64,000 nt of DNA from Humulus lupulus. Lineage: Eukaryota; Streptophyta; Magnoliopsida; Rosales; Cannabaceae. Positions 13,947 to 25,948 of this stretch are shown here, in pieces. How positions within the stretch are numbered: position 1 is the first letter of the stretch; the number at the start of each line of letters is the position of its first letter. The stretch is from contig NC_084796.1 in the NCBI RefSeq assembly GCF_963169125.1, positions 218,884,448 to 218,948,447 of the forward strand, written 5' to 3'. Both the position numbers and the translations under genes were made by a program. Under the pieces are notes generated by a model. That model did no database searches. It saw only the letters and a list, made by a program, of their open reading frames with translations, and had not been told where the DNA came from.

Positions 13947-14935
13947 TTTTATTAGGCCAATTATGTAATTCCTCGGTTGCTTTAGAGGGATTTCATACCT
14001 CGGTTCATTGTTGGCCCTTGGATGTTAGAAAATGTTTAATTTTGGAATCCAGCAGTTAAGATTTGGTCAAAGAAAAGAAAGGGTAAAAAAGGGGGTGCAA
14101 CTGGTTACCGGTTTATGTTCCCTTTTGTTTTTGTCATTATGCATATATATATAGGCCTATGTATAGTACACCCTATATTTATTCCCTACCCACTTATGTG
14201 TTGTTGTTGATGGTCCATTCAGTGTTGGTAATGGTTTTAAGAGGTTTTCGTGTAATGGTTCGAACAGAATACCTATTTTCCTTTTTATCTTCAAAATGTG
14301 TTAAATTCTAAAGCTTTTGAAGTTGGAATGAAGGTGATCACCCAATAACTTTCCCTCTATTCTGCCTTATGTAATCAAGAACAGGTATAATTATGTTTAT
14401 TATTGGAGATTTGTTTTTTTTCGGTTTTTTTTTTCTGCAGATTTATTATATATTTTGGTTGCATCAATGGAAGATTGGACGGTGGACATGTACCATAAAA
14501 TGCAATAGAGTTTGTTTGTAATAAAAATTTTGGGTCTTGTTTTGTTTGCAATAAAAGCAACTCTGAAATGGTTATGTCGAAGGCAGTCATATATCTTTAT
14601 ATATATATATGGAAGCAACTTGTTATGACAACTTCAGTTTACTTGTTCATTTCTCTCTTTGAAAACTAAAATTCTTAAAGGTGGAACACAAGCAAACCAT
14701 ATACAAGTAATTTAATACTAATGAAGTTGCCTAAATTTCCCCTTTTTAATGGACATAAAATTTGCAAAATCTTGAATTCCTAAAATTGTGTGGCACTAAG
14801 CTTTGTTGTATATTTAATTAGACATGGCAACTAATTATGAACATATTTGTAGTATTTTATTTTTTTGCTTCCTTTGTTCTTAAATTTTTTTGGTGATTTG
14901 ATTTTTATGAATTAAGTCTTTGTTGCAGTTATATA
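13947..14935 (+). promoter_or_regulatory. Putative promoter and leader of the Ulp1-domain gene
   Basis: No coding frame. A TATATATATAGG stretch near 14142 could serve as TATA box. A plausible leader intron runs from a donor near 14384 (GAACAG|GTATAA) to an acceptor at 14928 (TTGTTGCAG), a few bases before the gene's ATG at 14936. All of this is inference from motif layout. Confidence 0.35.
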
Positions 14936-14943
14936 ATGGAATC

Positions 14944-15936
14944 TGTTGACGGTGAGAACTCGTCAACTAAGTTAAGTTGGAAAGAATTGCAAGATAAAGA
15001 TTATCAATAGAAAAGCCTTAGAAATTTAAGTATCAACTCTAAGAACAATTGCAGAAGAACAATGGTGAAATCAGTTTTTCATTCACTATGGTGCACTTGC
15101 TACAGTAAATTTTCCAACTTCCTCCCAAATGGAAGTGGAGTCCATTTAATAGTGGGCTCTAATGGCCCCTGATACATTGTGGTACAGGGGGCCAATCTGT
15201 GCACAAGTACACTATCAGGGGAGTGGCATCAGGTGTAGTGGTGTCGGCTCTGGTACACAGTCATAATCCATGGGAGCACCTCAGCTTTTGTACCCGGTCA
15301 TGACTCCACCACTCGCTTTGTACGGGTGCCAGAGACGTGGTGGTGGTGTAGCCACTCTTCGTACCATTCCCAACCGCTACTACTTGTCGGGCACAGGTGT
15401 CAGGCCCGTCCCCTAATCCTAGCAGGCATGTACGTACCCCTTTTGAGTTACCTTGTTCGTACTCTTTTTTTCTCTTGTGGGCCACCTCGACCACTGTCAT
15501 TATGCACGCGGGGCCTTGGGATGAGATCCATTGGGGCGAGGTTGTCTCACACGCGTAGCTCTTTGGGAGAGGCCTTCACGAGATGCCGAGAGGGTGGCAC
15601 GGCCTCGCGGCTGGGCCATCACGAGGGCCTCGCACGGTCAAGGCAGCATGGCCTCGCGTGGGTGAGGCGGCAGGGACACAGCCTCGCAGCTGGGCCTCGG
15701 GCGTGGCCTCGCGTGGACGAGGCGGCAGGGACACGGCCTCGCGGCTGGGCCCCGGGCGTGGCCTCGCATGGACGAGGCAGCAGGGACACGGCCTCGCGTG
15801 GACGAGGCGGCATGGACACGACCTCGCGCCTGGGTGCGGTCGAGCGAGGCAGTGGCTCTTACACTCACTTAGGCCTTTATGGGACCTTAGCGCGCGTCTT
15901 TGATCTTTTAAGGGCGTGGAATATTGAGCATCCACA
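14944..15936 (-). repeat. Gypsy 3' LTR
   Basis: 993 bp, TG..CA ended, matching the LTR at 25949-26886. The GC-rich part (about 15640-15830) is a tandem array of a roughly 55-bp unit containing GACGAGGCGGCAGGGACACG. This LTR has one unit more than its partner, which accounts for the 55-bp length difference. Next to it (15937-15960, minus strand) is the polypurine tract ACTGGGGGGCAAG. Confidence 0.92.
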
Positions 15937-16036
15937 CTTGCCCCCCAGTCTAGGAGAGGACCTTTAGGTGCTCTTGTAGACTATTCTCCTTGATTCTTAT
16001 AAATAGGCCCTCACGCAAGGCTTATTATTTACACCT

Positions 16037-16108
16037 TACTTCCTTAGCTTAGTGGTTCCTAGACCCTTATTCCTTTCAAGAGGTAAGGGGTTCAATCCCC
16101 CACAACCT
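16037..16108 (+). other. tRNA-like sequence with A and B boxes
   Basis: TAGCTTAGTGG (16044-16054) matches a tRNA A box and GGTTCAATCCC (16089-16099) a B box, at exactly the spacing of a tRNA gene. A GGGG/CCCC T-arm is present, but the acceptor stem does not pair. It is therefore not a functional tRNA; it may be a tRNA-derived fragment or an internal pol III promoter. It lies about 100 bp inside the gypsy LTR and upstream of the antisense accessory gene. Confidence 0.4.
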
Positions 16109-16542
16109 CACTTTTGCCATAGTTTCCTTCATTTTATTTTCTCATTTCATTTTTTTTTTTTACATATGTGTGAATTTCTTGGTATGTCTATTTGGAGGCT
16201 AACACATCCTTTTGTCTATTTTTGCAGACGTATATTTTCAACCATTTGGTGCTTTTGGCCCTCGACCTCCTTTTTTGGCCTCAACAGCCTCTAATTTCTA
16301 CATCTTGAGGTATATTCTCTTTTTCCCTGGTTTTCATTGGGTCCAAATTAGCATTACTCGGGATGGGGTACCATGGCCTGAGCTCGTAGTGAGTTTGCCC
16401 AATTGCATGCCCCTCTTTTTTATGCTCTGTAGTGGGTCATTTAGGGTGTTTGCATCTAGAGGTATTAAGCCTATTCCTTTGTGTTTTGTAGCCATCCCCT
16501 CATTTATACGTGAACTCCTTTTTGCTTTCGGGACGAGGTCTC

Positions 16543-18981
16543 ATGGCCAGTGACGGTCCGTCCAACATACCTCCAGGGGTTGAATTTATTGACCTGTCCT
16601 CAGACTCAGATTCCCCTGAGGAAAACCCTTACCAGGACTATGACTCCTTAAGGCAAGCCCGTATCCGCCATCTTGAGTACATGGCTGAACTTAGGCATAA
16701 AATTTGGGTGGTGGAGAGCGAAATTGAATCGGTGTCGAGAGGAGATGGAGCACCTTTCCCCCCAGACCTTAGTGACCATGTAGCGAGCCTTAGGGTGACC
16801 CTCTTAAAGTTGCAGAGGGAGTTGGAGTTTATGGAGGGACACCTTCCGCCTGAGCCCTCCAGCCCATCCTCGCCTGATGACTGTCATGGGGCTGCCTCCG
16901 CTTCTCCTCAGCCCCTAGTCTCGGTTTTTCCTAGCTCAACACTTCCGCAGTCGCTCCCTCAATGGAAGACTCTTGCTAGGAAGAAAAAATGGAGGGTCAA
17001 GTGTTCTGTCTCTTCCTCACATTTTTCTTTTGATTTTGCAGATATGCCGAGGGCACGACGACAGGTGGCTTCCAATGAACCGGACGATGCTCCTTTACTG
17101 GCAACCGAACTGGTGTCGCGTGTGTCCGAAAACAAACTGAGGGACATCGTGGATCACTATCACGTCCCTCCAGAGTACGTGTTATATGTTCCTCAGGAGA
17201 CATGCTGGGCTGACAGTCCTAGGCCCGGCTTTGTGCCCCTCAGTGAGCACATCCTGAAGGCGGGTGGTACCATCCCGTTACACCCGTTCTTTGTTGCGGT
17301 CCTTAACTACTTCGACCTTGCCCCGCTTCAGCTGGCTCCCAATGGCTGGCTAACTTTAAGCTGCCTTTTCGTTGCATTTATGAAGATGTTTAAACGCGCT
17401 CCTACGACGACAGAGGTGCATTTCCTCTACAACCTCATGCCCCTTCCCAAGTCCAAGGGCTTTTACTATTTACAAAAAGCCAACAACGAGGCCTCTCTGA
17501 TAGAGGGCTCGGTGTCCAACCCGGGGTCCTGGAAGTAGGACTTTTTCTTCGTGGAAGGCCCCCTCTCTGTCCGCGAGGACTTCCGGGCCACTCTCAGTAA
17601 GTACCCTGAGCATCACTTTCTCTCTTTTACTTTCTTACAACTTATTGTTTCATGACTTACGTTCATATCGACCATGGCGTGTATTATGCAGAGCAATTCG
17701 CCGAACCCACAGTTGTCGGGTCAAAAGCAAGAGACATGAGAACATTCCTCAGTGCTGACCCCGCTATGAAAAAGGCAGTGTGCCTATTCATCGTGAAGAA
17801 TCTGAACCGCCATAAATTGTCCCCTGTCTCGGACCCCAATTTGTTGTGGACCATCTCTGGGTCCACGAAGGTGAAGGGGGCCTTGGCCGAGCCTTGCCCA
17901 GATGACGATGAGGATGAGGAAGAGTCGGAGGAAGCCCCCCTTGACCGCGGGGGATCTCACCAGCTGCCTCCATCTCCTGGGGGATGCCCTCCATGTGCCT
18001 CCTTTGATCCGGACATAGCCCCTCATTATCAAGACCAACAGGCCATTCCGGGGTGTTTTGTTTGCCCTGACCCTGAGGGTTACGACGCCTTCACTCAGGC
18101 TCCTCTCGACCCTGGACCATCGGGGACTTATTTCACCGACCTTTCGGAGCCTCCCTCTGATCTACCAGATCCTCAGTTTTCCACTTTCATCGCGCCCCCT
18201 CTCGTTTCGGCGAGCGGGTTGTCTGTCCTCATCCAGCCAGGTGCCCCTGGTGCAGATGGGGAGCCCTAGGTGACTCGGATGGCGACGTCTTACGGGCAGT
18301 GATACATCTAACTTGCCTCGAGCCTCCCCGTATCTGACTAGAACGGTCTTGGGAATGTTGCTCAGTCGAACCTTGGGGAAACCCTAAGGTGCACCATGAC
18401 TTGGGTGAGTTCCCGCACCTCTCGTCGGCCCTATTATGTATAGGTGTTCATGCATATATTTTTTGTTTTTGTCACTTATTGTTGCTTTTGTTAACTTTCT
18501 TGTGCAGGCCTATACTGTGGCTCTGCGATTTGCCGACTCGGCTGGCAATCTCTCCGCGTCGTGCACCGAGAGGGACCGTCTTGTAGCACGGGCTCAGGAG
18601 CTTGAGAGAGATCTTAATGAAACCAAGGATAAATTGACAAGGGTTCGGACCAAACTTGCTAACTCGTTAATAAAGAGGAAGAAAGTGGTTGCCAAGGCCT
18701 CGAAGCTGCAGGACACGGTTACCAAGCTAGAGAGCGAGCTCCAGAGTGCCCAGGCTACCGCGGCTGTTGCACAGGCGAGGGTCTCCTCCCTAGAGATCGA
18801 TCTTGAAGCTGCTAGAGCTGAGGTTGCTGCGTCGCAGGAGAGGGCGACTACCGAGCATAGGTCTATAGAGCGCGCCCTCTATGGCGTATGGAGGCAGGAC
18901 CCCAATTTTGACTTCTCCTCCTTTGGCGAGTATGCCGTGACCCGGTCGGCTGGGTGGAGCACTCAGGGCAGGAGGCCTTGA
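16543..18981 (+). pseudogene. Antisense accessory gene of the gypsy element ('putative gypsy-type transposon' domain)
   Basis: Runs opposite to gag-pol. It starts at ATG 16543 (MASDGPSNIPPGV) with an acidic, coiled-coil N-terminal part. Around 17200-17480 it has a block typical of the PF04195-like proteins of plant gypsy elements (LKAGGTIPLHPFFVAVLNYF, LAPNGWLTL). An in-frame TAG at 17536 interrupts it; coding character resumes at once (FFFVEGPLSVREDF). An intron 17597-17691 restores frame to QFAEPTVVGSKARD. A Glu/Asp-rich and Pro-rich stretch follows to a stop at 18267. After another likely intron (acceptor just before 18509) comes a heptad-rich coiled coil to TGA 18979. Function unknown. 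Extra open frames in this position are known from Tat-lineage elements. Confidence 0.7.
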
Positions 18982-20148
18982 GGTTGCTATTTCATTACCT
19001 CTGCCAGCCCGTAGTAGATGTATGCTCGCTTGAGTCGTTGTAATATTATCGTTCTTACTATTTTTCTTTTGTAAATCTTGTACTGTCTTCAAAACTTTCT
19101 TTTTCAATGTATATATACATGTGTTGCTATTTATCTCTTATTCTACTGCATTTGAGGTCCTTTTGAGCCTGTATGATGGGGTTTGGTTGGTTCCCCTCTT
19201 TTATTTACCAGGCTGGAGGTCCTTTGGAGCCTATGTGAAAGGGTTCACTGGGACCTATTTTGGTACCTCTTGATTATTTTTATAAGGATATTTTGACCCC
19301 TTGGGTCCTATCTATCATTTTATATATTATTGCGCGCGCTTATTATTTTTTGCGAGAAGCATCCTTCTCGTCGTTATTCATAGTACTATTTTTGCAAGGG
19401 TCTCTTTTAGGACCCTTTTTGGCTAGACGGCTTGGTGGCCGCTCTAGACTTATTATTGTCATTACCATATTTTTGTTTGTAAGTCCCTATGGCCTCCTTG
19501 ATGTTCACAAGGGTAGCTAATCCTTGTGATCCCAGGGGATGCCTTGTAAGGAGTTCGCTTAAGGCCCTGATATAGGGGGTCCCTCTGGGATCCCCCGTTA
19601 AAGGGTCCGTTTTAGGGTCATGGTCCCTTTTGGGTCCTCCTGATGGAGGTTCCTTCTTGGGATTCTCCCCTTTGTTGTGTGCTTTATCTTCACGGGCATG
19701 GTCCCTTTTGGGTCCTCCTGATGGAGGTTCCTTCTTGAGATTCTCCCCTTTGTTGTGTGCTTTATCTTCACGGGCCACTATTGCCCCCCAAGTTTCTGGT
19801 GAAGTTTACTTCAGCAGGCACTTTGATTGATGCTCACGTAAAGTAAAAAAAATGGGGTGCGAAGGTGTAACTAGTTTCATTCATAGAATTCCGACTACAG
19901 CGATACATACAAGATTCTCATAGGAAATAAAAAAAAAAACTTACACCTACTCAGGAGGTTATCTAAGTAACCTCTTTGATTCTTCTCTACCATACTAAGA
20001 TAACATGCAATACTTTTGAAATCCTATCCTTTTAGCACTAGGCGTGGACGCCTTACTGGTAGTACTTCCTAAGGTGCTCCACGTTCCATGCTCGAGGTAT
20101 GATGGTGTCATCCATGTGCGCCAGCTTATAAGTGTTTGGGGGTATGCA
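18982..20148. other. Non-coding spacer of the gypsy element with a 78-bp tandem duplication
   Basis: Mostly non-coding sequence between the antisense gene and integrase. At 19620 and 19698 begin two nearly identical units containing GGTCCTCCTGATGGAGGTTC, each itself a small palindrome. The last coding traces of the pol C-terminus (minus strand) reach to about 20044 beyond a TAA at 20146-20148. Confidence 0.65.
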
Positions 20149-21556
20149 CTAAGCAACCAGGTAGGGCCCCTCCCAGTTCGCCCCAAGCACTCCTGCCCCT
20201 GGGTCTCGCGTGTTGGGGAGTACCTTCCTTAGCACCAGGTCGCCAACTCTGAAAGTTCTCTCTTGTACCCTCGAGTTGTAGTACCTTGCTGCGCGTTGTT
20301 GGTATACCGCCACCCTTATTTGTGCTTTTTCCCTTCTCTCTCCTAGCATGTCCAAGCTCTCAGCCAGAGCTACGCGGTTGGCCTCGTCTCCATACGCATG
20401 TACCCTGAAGAAACTCACCTGCATCTCAACTGGGAGGACGGCCTCGCACCCATATGCTAAGGAGAATGGGGACTCTCCAGTGGTCGTGTGAGGGGTGGTT
20501 CTGTAGGCCCATAGCACATTCGGCAGCTCTTCCACCCAGGCTCATTTCATCTTTTCTAACTTGGTTTTCAGGTTCTTTTTAAGAACTCTGTTAATGGCCT
20601 CCACTTGCCCATTGGCCTGTGGGTGTATTACTGCTGAAAAACTTCTCTTTATCCCCCTTCCCTTACAATATTCCTCAAAGGCTCCCCCCTCAAACTGGGT
20701 GCCGTTGTCAGAAATAATTTTGTAGGGCACTCCGTATCTACAGACAATGAATTTTTTTGACGAATGAGGTGATGTGTTTGGCAGTTATCTTCACGAGTGG
20801 CTCCGCTTCAACCCACTTGGTGAAATAGTCCACAGCTACTACTGCGTACTTCGCCCCTCCCTTACCCGCAGGAAGGGCACCGATCAAGTCTATCCTCCAG
20901 ATAGCGAAGGGCCAGGGGCTGGTCAGGCTAGTCAACTCATTTGGGGCCCTCCGAGTGTAGTTAGTGTGTTTCTGGCATTTGTCGCATTTCTTGGCAAAGT
21001 CGCTTGCATCTTTTTCCATTGAGGGCCAGTAGTACCCTTGTCTTATGTCCTTCCTAGCCGTTGACGATCCACTCTCGTGGTTACCACACTCTCCTTCATG
21101 TATCTCATGCAACACCTTTAATGCCTCCTCCTTCTCTACACATCGCAGAAGTGGCATTGAGAACCCTCTCTTGTATAGAACCCCATCTATCAAGGTGTAT
21201 CTAGCTGCCTTATACACCAACCTTCGGGCCTCTTTCTTGTCCACAGGCAAGGTTCCTTCCTCTAAGTATCTTTTAATCGGCTCCGCCCACGACTCCTTTG
21301 GGACACTAACCATATGTACGTCCGCGCTTACGATGCTGGGTTTGGGTAAGTACTCCACGGGTATCGACTCCAAGATATCCCCATCCTTTGTGGAAGCCAG
21401 CTTCGCGAGTGCATCAGCATGGGAATTCCTTTCTCTGGGGATCTGCTCTATGCTATATGCTACTAACCGTCCCAGATAGCCTTTCACCCTTTCGAAGTAG
21501 GTTGCCATCTTGGGTCCCCTCGCCTGATATTCCCCCTTTACTTGGTATACCACCAA
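20149..21556 (-). pseudogene. Gypsy pol: end of RNase H plus integrase
   Basis: Begins in the second RNase H-like domain (HADALAKLAS), then integrase with a zinc-binding H-H-C-C module (HEIHEGECGNH, CDKCQKH) and the catalytic core (RIDLIGALPAG, SDNGTQF, NGQVEAINR). The core is broken by one extra A in an A run near 20752, a TGA at 20539-20541 and a TAA just past the left edge. The C-terminal part (FRVGDLVLRKV) is the usual post-core domain. Not functional as it stands. Confidence 0.9.
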
Positions 21557-22987
21557 CTAAGAGTCGCTAAAAATATGAAGGCGCGTCACTTTTAGCTCCT
21601 GGGCTAAACGCAAGCCAGCCAAGAGTGCCTCGTACTCCGCCTCGTTATTGGAGGCCTCAAACCCGAACCAGATCACACAATACATCTTGTATCCCTCGGG
21701 TCCTGTCATCATGATATCTGCTCCAGATCATCCTTCATTGGACTCCCCGTCCACATGCAGACTACATTCCTCAAGATCCCCTCGTTCTTCCTCTATGACA
21801 GGCTGCTCCCCTTCTTCACTTCTTCCTCCATTCGGCTGACGGGTGAACTCCACTATAAAGTCTGCCAGCACCTGTCCATTGATGGAAGCTCTTGGGGTAT
21901 ACACGATATCGAATTGACTCAACTCGATCGACCATTTCATCAGCCTCCCTGAGGTCTTAGGTTTATGCAAGACCTGCCTTAAAGGACTATCTGTGAGAAC
22001 TTCAATTGCGTGTGCATGGAAGTAGGGCCTCAACTTCCTCGAGGCCACAACTAATGCATAGGCCAACTTTTCAATCTCTGGGTACCGGTTCTCCGCGTCC
22101 ACCAAACGTTTGCTGATATAGTACATGGGTTGTTGCTGCTTCCTCTCCCCTTTAACCAAGGCTGCGCTTATGGCATGTTCAGACACTGCAAAGTATAGGT
22201 ATAGCTTCTCGCCTTTCTCAGGTTTCGCCAACAGGGGTGGCTTCCCCAAGTGCTCCTTCAGCTTGATAAATGCCTCTTCACATTCCTCATCCCAAGCAAA
22301 CTTTTTTCTCCCTTTGAGGATGTTAAATAAGGGGAGGCACTTATCGGTTGACCTTGAAATAAATCTATTAAGGGCCGCCACACTTCCCGTTAAGCATTGC
22401 ACTTCCTTCTTGTTCTTAGGTAGGCTTATCTTTATCAAGGCCTTTATCTTATCAGGATTGGCCTCGATGCCTCTAGAGTTGACCATGAAGCCCAAGAATT
22501 TTCCTGAGGATACACCGAAGGTGCACTTGACGGGATTCAACTTCATTCGGTACTTCCTAAGTGTGTCAAACATCTCACCAAGGTCCTTGTTGAGCTTTGT
22601 TGCATTCTTGGTCTTTACAAACATATCATCAACATACACCTCCATGTTCCTTCCTATCTGGTTAGCGAACATCTTATTGACCAACCTTTGATAGGTGGCA
22701 CCTGCGTTCTTCAACCTGAAGGGCATCACCTTGTAACAGTAGAGCCCTTTATCCGTAATGAATGACGTATGCTCTTCATCTGCTGGGTTCATTGGAATCT
22801 GGTTGTACCCCGAGTAGGCGTCCATGAAGCTCAAAAATTCATGTCCTGCCATCGCATCTACTAACTGATCTATCCTTGGGAGCGGGAAGCTGTCCTTAGG
22901 ACAAGCTTTATTCAGGTTCGAGAAGTCGACGCAGGTCCTCCATTTCCCATTTGGTTTCGGGACTAGTATTGGATTCGACACCCACAC
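21557..22987 (-). pseudogene. Gypsy pol: reverse transcriptase and RNase H
   Basis: RT shows the expected blocks in order: LVPKPNGKWRTCVDF, FLSFMDAYSGYNQI, MPFRLKNAGATYQRL and the catalytic YVDDM at about residues 118-122 of the open part. A first RNase H follows (YYISKRLVDAENRYPEIEKL), then the start of a second RNase H-like domain (LHVDGESNEG) cut by TGA 21728-21730. A further TAG at 21557-21559 lies in its SDS motif. A frameshift separates it from the protease segment. Two RNase H domains are a Tat-lineage trait. Confidence 0.92.
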
Positions 22988-23022
22988 AGGGTAAAAATAC
23001 TCACGGATAAACCCATTGGCCT

Positions 23023-23859
23023 TCAGCTTGTCGACCCTTCCTTTAAGGCTGCGTACCTTTCTGGGTCTAGCGCCCGCCTCTTCTGCCTAACGGGCCTCAC
23101 TTCTGGGGAGATATTCAGATGGTGGCACATTACACTGGGATCTATACCCACCATATCCTCATGACTCCATGCGAATACGTCTAGATTATCCTTCAAAAAC
23201 CTTATCAACTCCTCCTTCACGTCATTTTGCAGGCTTCTCCCTATCTTCAGTCTTCTCAACTGTTCTTCCATCACTGTAACCTCCTCTACTTCCTCCACTG
23301 ATTCCGCTCTTGATTCTTCCACGACTCGAGGGTCTAACTCCTGCGGGCTCCCTGCGGGCACACGCAACGCCTCATGTATCACCATGGCCATTGGTTCCCG
23401 CGATTTCACAGGCGCGTGGAGTGAGGTGTTATAGCACTCCCTTGCTTCTCTCTGTTCTCCTTTCATACTAGCGACCCCTCCTGGAGTTGGGAACTTGACA
23501 ATCAGGTGATATATAGAAGTTATGGCTTTCAATTCTCTTAGGGATGGTCTCCCCAATACCTCATTGAAAGCCGACGCGCAATCTACTACGACAAAGTTTG
23601 GCATGACTGTAGTCTGTCGGGGTTGCTCCCCCATGGTGAGTGCCAATTCGATCATCCCTAGTGGTTGCACCGAGTTCCCCGTGAATCCGTATAGGGAAGA
23701 TTGGCAGGGCTTTAGATGACGAATGCTCAGTCCCATCTTTTCTAGGGCAGGGCGATATAGGATGTCCACCGAGCTCCCATTGTCCACTAGGACTCGATGC
23801 ACACGCATATTTTCCAACTGAACTGTCAACACCAGCGGATCGTTGTGGGGAAAATGCAC
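23023..23859 (-). pseudogene. Gypsy pol: aspartic protease and linker
   Basis: Retroviral-type aspartic protease with active-site VLVDNGSSVDIL and a downstream LGRPSL block. It is followed by an acidic linker and the lead-in to RT (FAWSHEDMVGIDPSV). The frame is lost near 23020, where the sequence is two bases short (or one long) relative to the expected junction with RT. Confidence 0.88.
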
Positions 23860-23979
23860 CCCCGCCCATCCTCCTCAGTGAATGTGATCGAGTCATTTTC
23901 CCCCTTGAAGCTTTTAGGGGGTCGTTGTTCCAAGCTCATGACGCAGGGTGGTGGACTTCACCGGGCCTCTCTTGCATAT

Positions 23980-25890
23980 CTATCTCGCCCCTTCCGAGAG
24001 TCCCCCCCCCCCAAATCCTGGACCTCCAAAAATGGTTCGGACCTCTCCCTGTATTTCTGGGGCTCGCCCTTGTGTCTGGGGTATCGCAGGCTCGTCCTCC
24101 GGCTTTGGCCTTTCTCTCCTGACATAACGGCCTAGGTGCCCCCTGCGGATGAGCTCCTCAATTTCTTCCTTCAAATGGATACACTCCGCCGTGGTGTGAC
24201 CGATATCCTTGTGGTACTGGCAGTATCTACTGGGATCCCTTTTGGACCGGTCCTTTCTCATTGGTGGGGGCTTTTTGAAGGGAACTCGATCTTTGTTGGT
24301 GATATAAATATGCTCCCTGGTATCAGTGAGGTTCATATAGTAAGTGTAAGCCGCTTGCCTATGATCATTCCCCCGTTTGGTCTTACTCTGCTGATCATCT
24401 CTCGACCCATCATACGCCCTTTTCTTCTTTGTTACATTCGACCCGTCGTTAGCTGGGGGCTTCACGTTGGGCTCCTCCTTTCCTGCCTTTAGGTTTGTGT
24501 GGCCATCCTCCACACGAATGTACTTCTGCACCCTCTCATAGAAGTCATCTAAGTCGGTGACCTCCCTCTTCAACATGTTGTCCCACAACTTGCTTCCTGG
24601 GCGCACTCCGGCTGTAATGGCCATTTTTAACTCTCGGCGGGTTAGGCTCCCCACTTTCGCGACCTCCATATTGAACCTGTGAATGTAGCTCTTCAAGCTC
24701 TCATTTTCTCCTTGCTTCATGTTGGCCAGGCTGGTGCCTGGCATCGTGTAGTCCTGCACGGCGTGGTGTTGTTGGAGGAATTCATCAGAAAACTGCTGCC
24801 AGGACCTGATGGACCCCAGTCTTAATCTTTTGAACCATTTGTATGCGGGTCCTTTCAATGTGACGGCGAAGCAATGGCATCTGGCTCCACTGCCAATTCC
24901 TCTCAGTTTCATCAGGTCGTTAAACGCGTCCAGGTGGTACTTTGGATCCGTGCTTCCTTCTTAGGGGGTCATTTTGGGTTCCTTAAAGTTGGCAGGGAGC
25001 CGGATGGCGGTGACTCTTGGTCGAACTCTTCCTCAAAAGCTTGACTGCCAGAGGCGGTAACGATCTTGCTTCGCAGGCCTCTCATTTCTGTGTCCAGATC
25101 CTGCCTCCTCTTGCTTAGAGAGTCCCTCAAAGCGGACGGGTTAAGATTCGCCTTTCCCTTGCCCTCTCAAGGCGCCATAGGGGGTGTGGTCCCTTTACCC
25201 GCCCTCTTTTTATTGAGCTCCTCCCGTAAGTCCGAGGGTGCTCTCTTAGAGGTGACCTCATCCTCGTTGCGAGGGGCAGCGTTGGTCCTTGGTTCTGGTT
25301 TCTGGGCCTGCTTCGGTGGTTCAGGATGTTCGCGTTGCTTCGCTCGGGGGTGTTACTGGTAGAGTGTCGGGTCCTCCCATCATCTACCGGTACAGTGGTC
25401 TCCACCCCCTCCTGGCCTTTCTCTTGGGCAAAGCCACGCTCGACTTACCCTGCAATAGACCATTCAACACCTCTTGCATGTTCTCCAGGGTGGTCTCCAA
25501 CCGTTGGTTCTTACGGTGGAGCTCACGTATTTCCTCTTCATAGAATCGAGATTTTGAACTCGAGCTCACGGAATGGACCCGGGGATGCATATCATGTCTA
25601 CGCGTCGAGGGGCCCGGGTCTTGCCGACCGGAGTTCGGTACTTGTGGCGGTTTAGGGAGCGGGAATTCGTTGGCATTCCCCGGTGGTGCCCTTGGAGGAC
25701 TCCCTCTGGGCGGGACGGCCGGTGACGAGGCCTCTTTATCACCCTCGTGAATCTCAGGGTCCCTTGGGGGCTCCACATCTCTGGGTGGAGGGGGATCCTT
25801 CATGGAGGCCTTCAGCTGGACTCCGTTAAGATGGACCTCCACCTCTCATGGCTCCCTGAGTCGCTTTGAACGTCTTGGCATTTCTTCTTG
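23980..25890 (-). pseudogene. Gypsy gag
   Basis: The N-terminal part (25842-25384) is Pro-rich and ends in a coiled coil (EEEIRELHRKNQRLE). The capsid-like part (24912-23980) carries AYKWFKRLRLGSIRSWQQFS and a zinc-knuckle-like CQYHKDIGHTTAEC. The two parts are in different frames. An 11-C run at about 24002-24012 throws the reading out of frame before the protease. It encodes the structural protein of the particle. Confidence 0.85.
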
Positions 25891-25925
25891 CTGGAAGTAA
25901 TGGTAGAACAGTAGCTTGGAACTTA

Positions 25926-25948
25926 AGTTCCCACAGACGGCGCCAAAC
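25926..25948 (-). other. Gypsy primer-binding site
   Basis: Directly inside the 5' LTR the minus strand reads TTTGGCGCCGTCTGTGGGAA. The TGGCGCCGT start is complementary to the 3' end of plant tRNA-Asp as I remember it; the remainder pairs less well. It fixes the element's orientation. Confidence 0.7.

Noticed and set aside
15326..15967. Overlapping long frames on both strands in GC-rich DNA
   Set aside because: They lie wholly in the gypsy LTR tandem array and recur in the other LTR (26331-26941); GC-rich repeats keep all frames open.
16037..16108. A functional tRNA gene
   Set aside because: The acceptor stem does not pair and no clear anticodon arm is seen; only the A and B boxes and a T-arm fit, so it is kept as tRNA-like only.
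16996..17041. Possible 46-base intron in the antisense accessory gene
   Set aside because: Too short for a plant intron and the frame is open across it.
19616..19776. CRISPR-like repeat
   Set aside because: Two tandem 78-bp units without spacers in a plant retroelement; a simple tandem duplication.
20774..22691. Plus-strand frames of up to 188 codons opposite pol
   Set aside because: Shadows of the minus-strand RT and integrase, without known domains.
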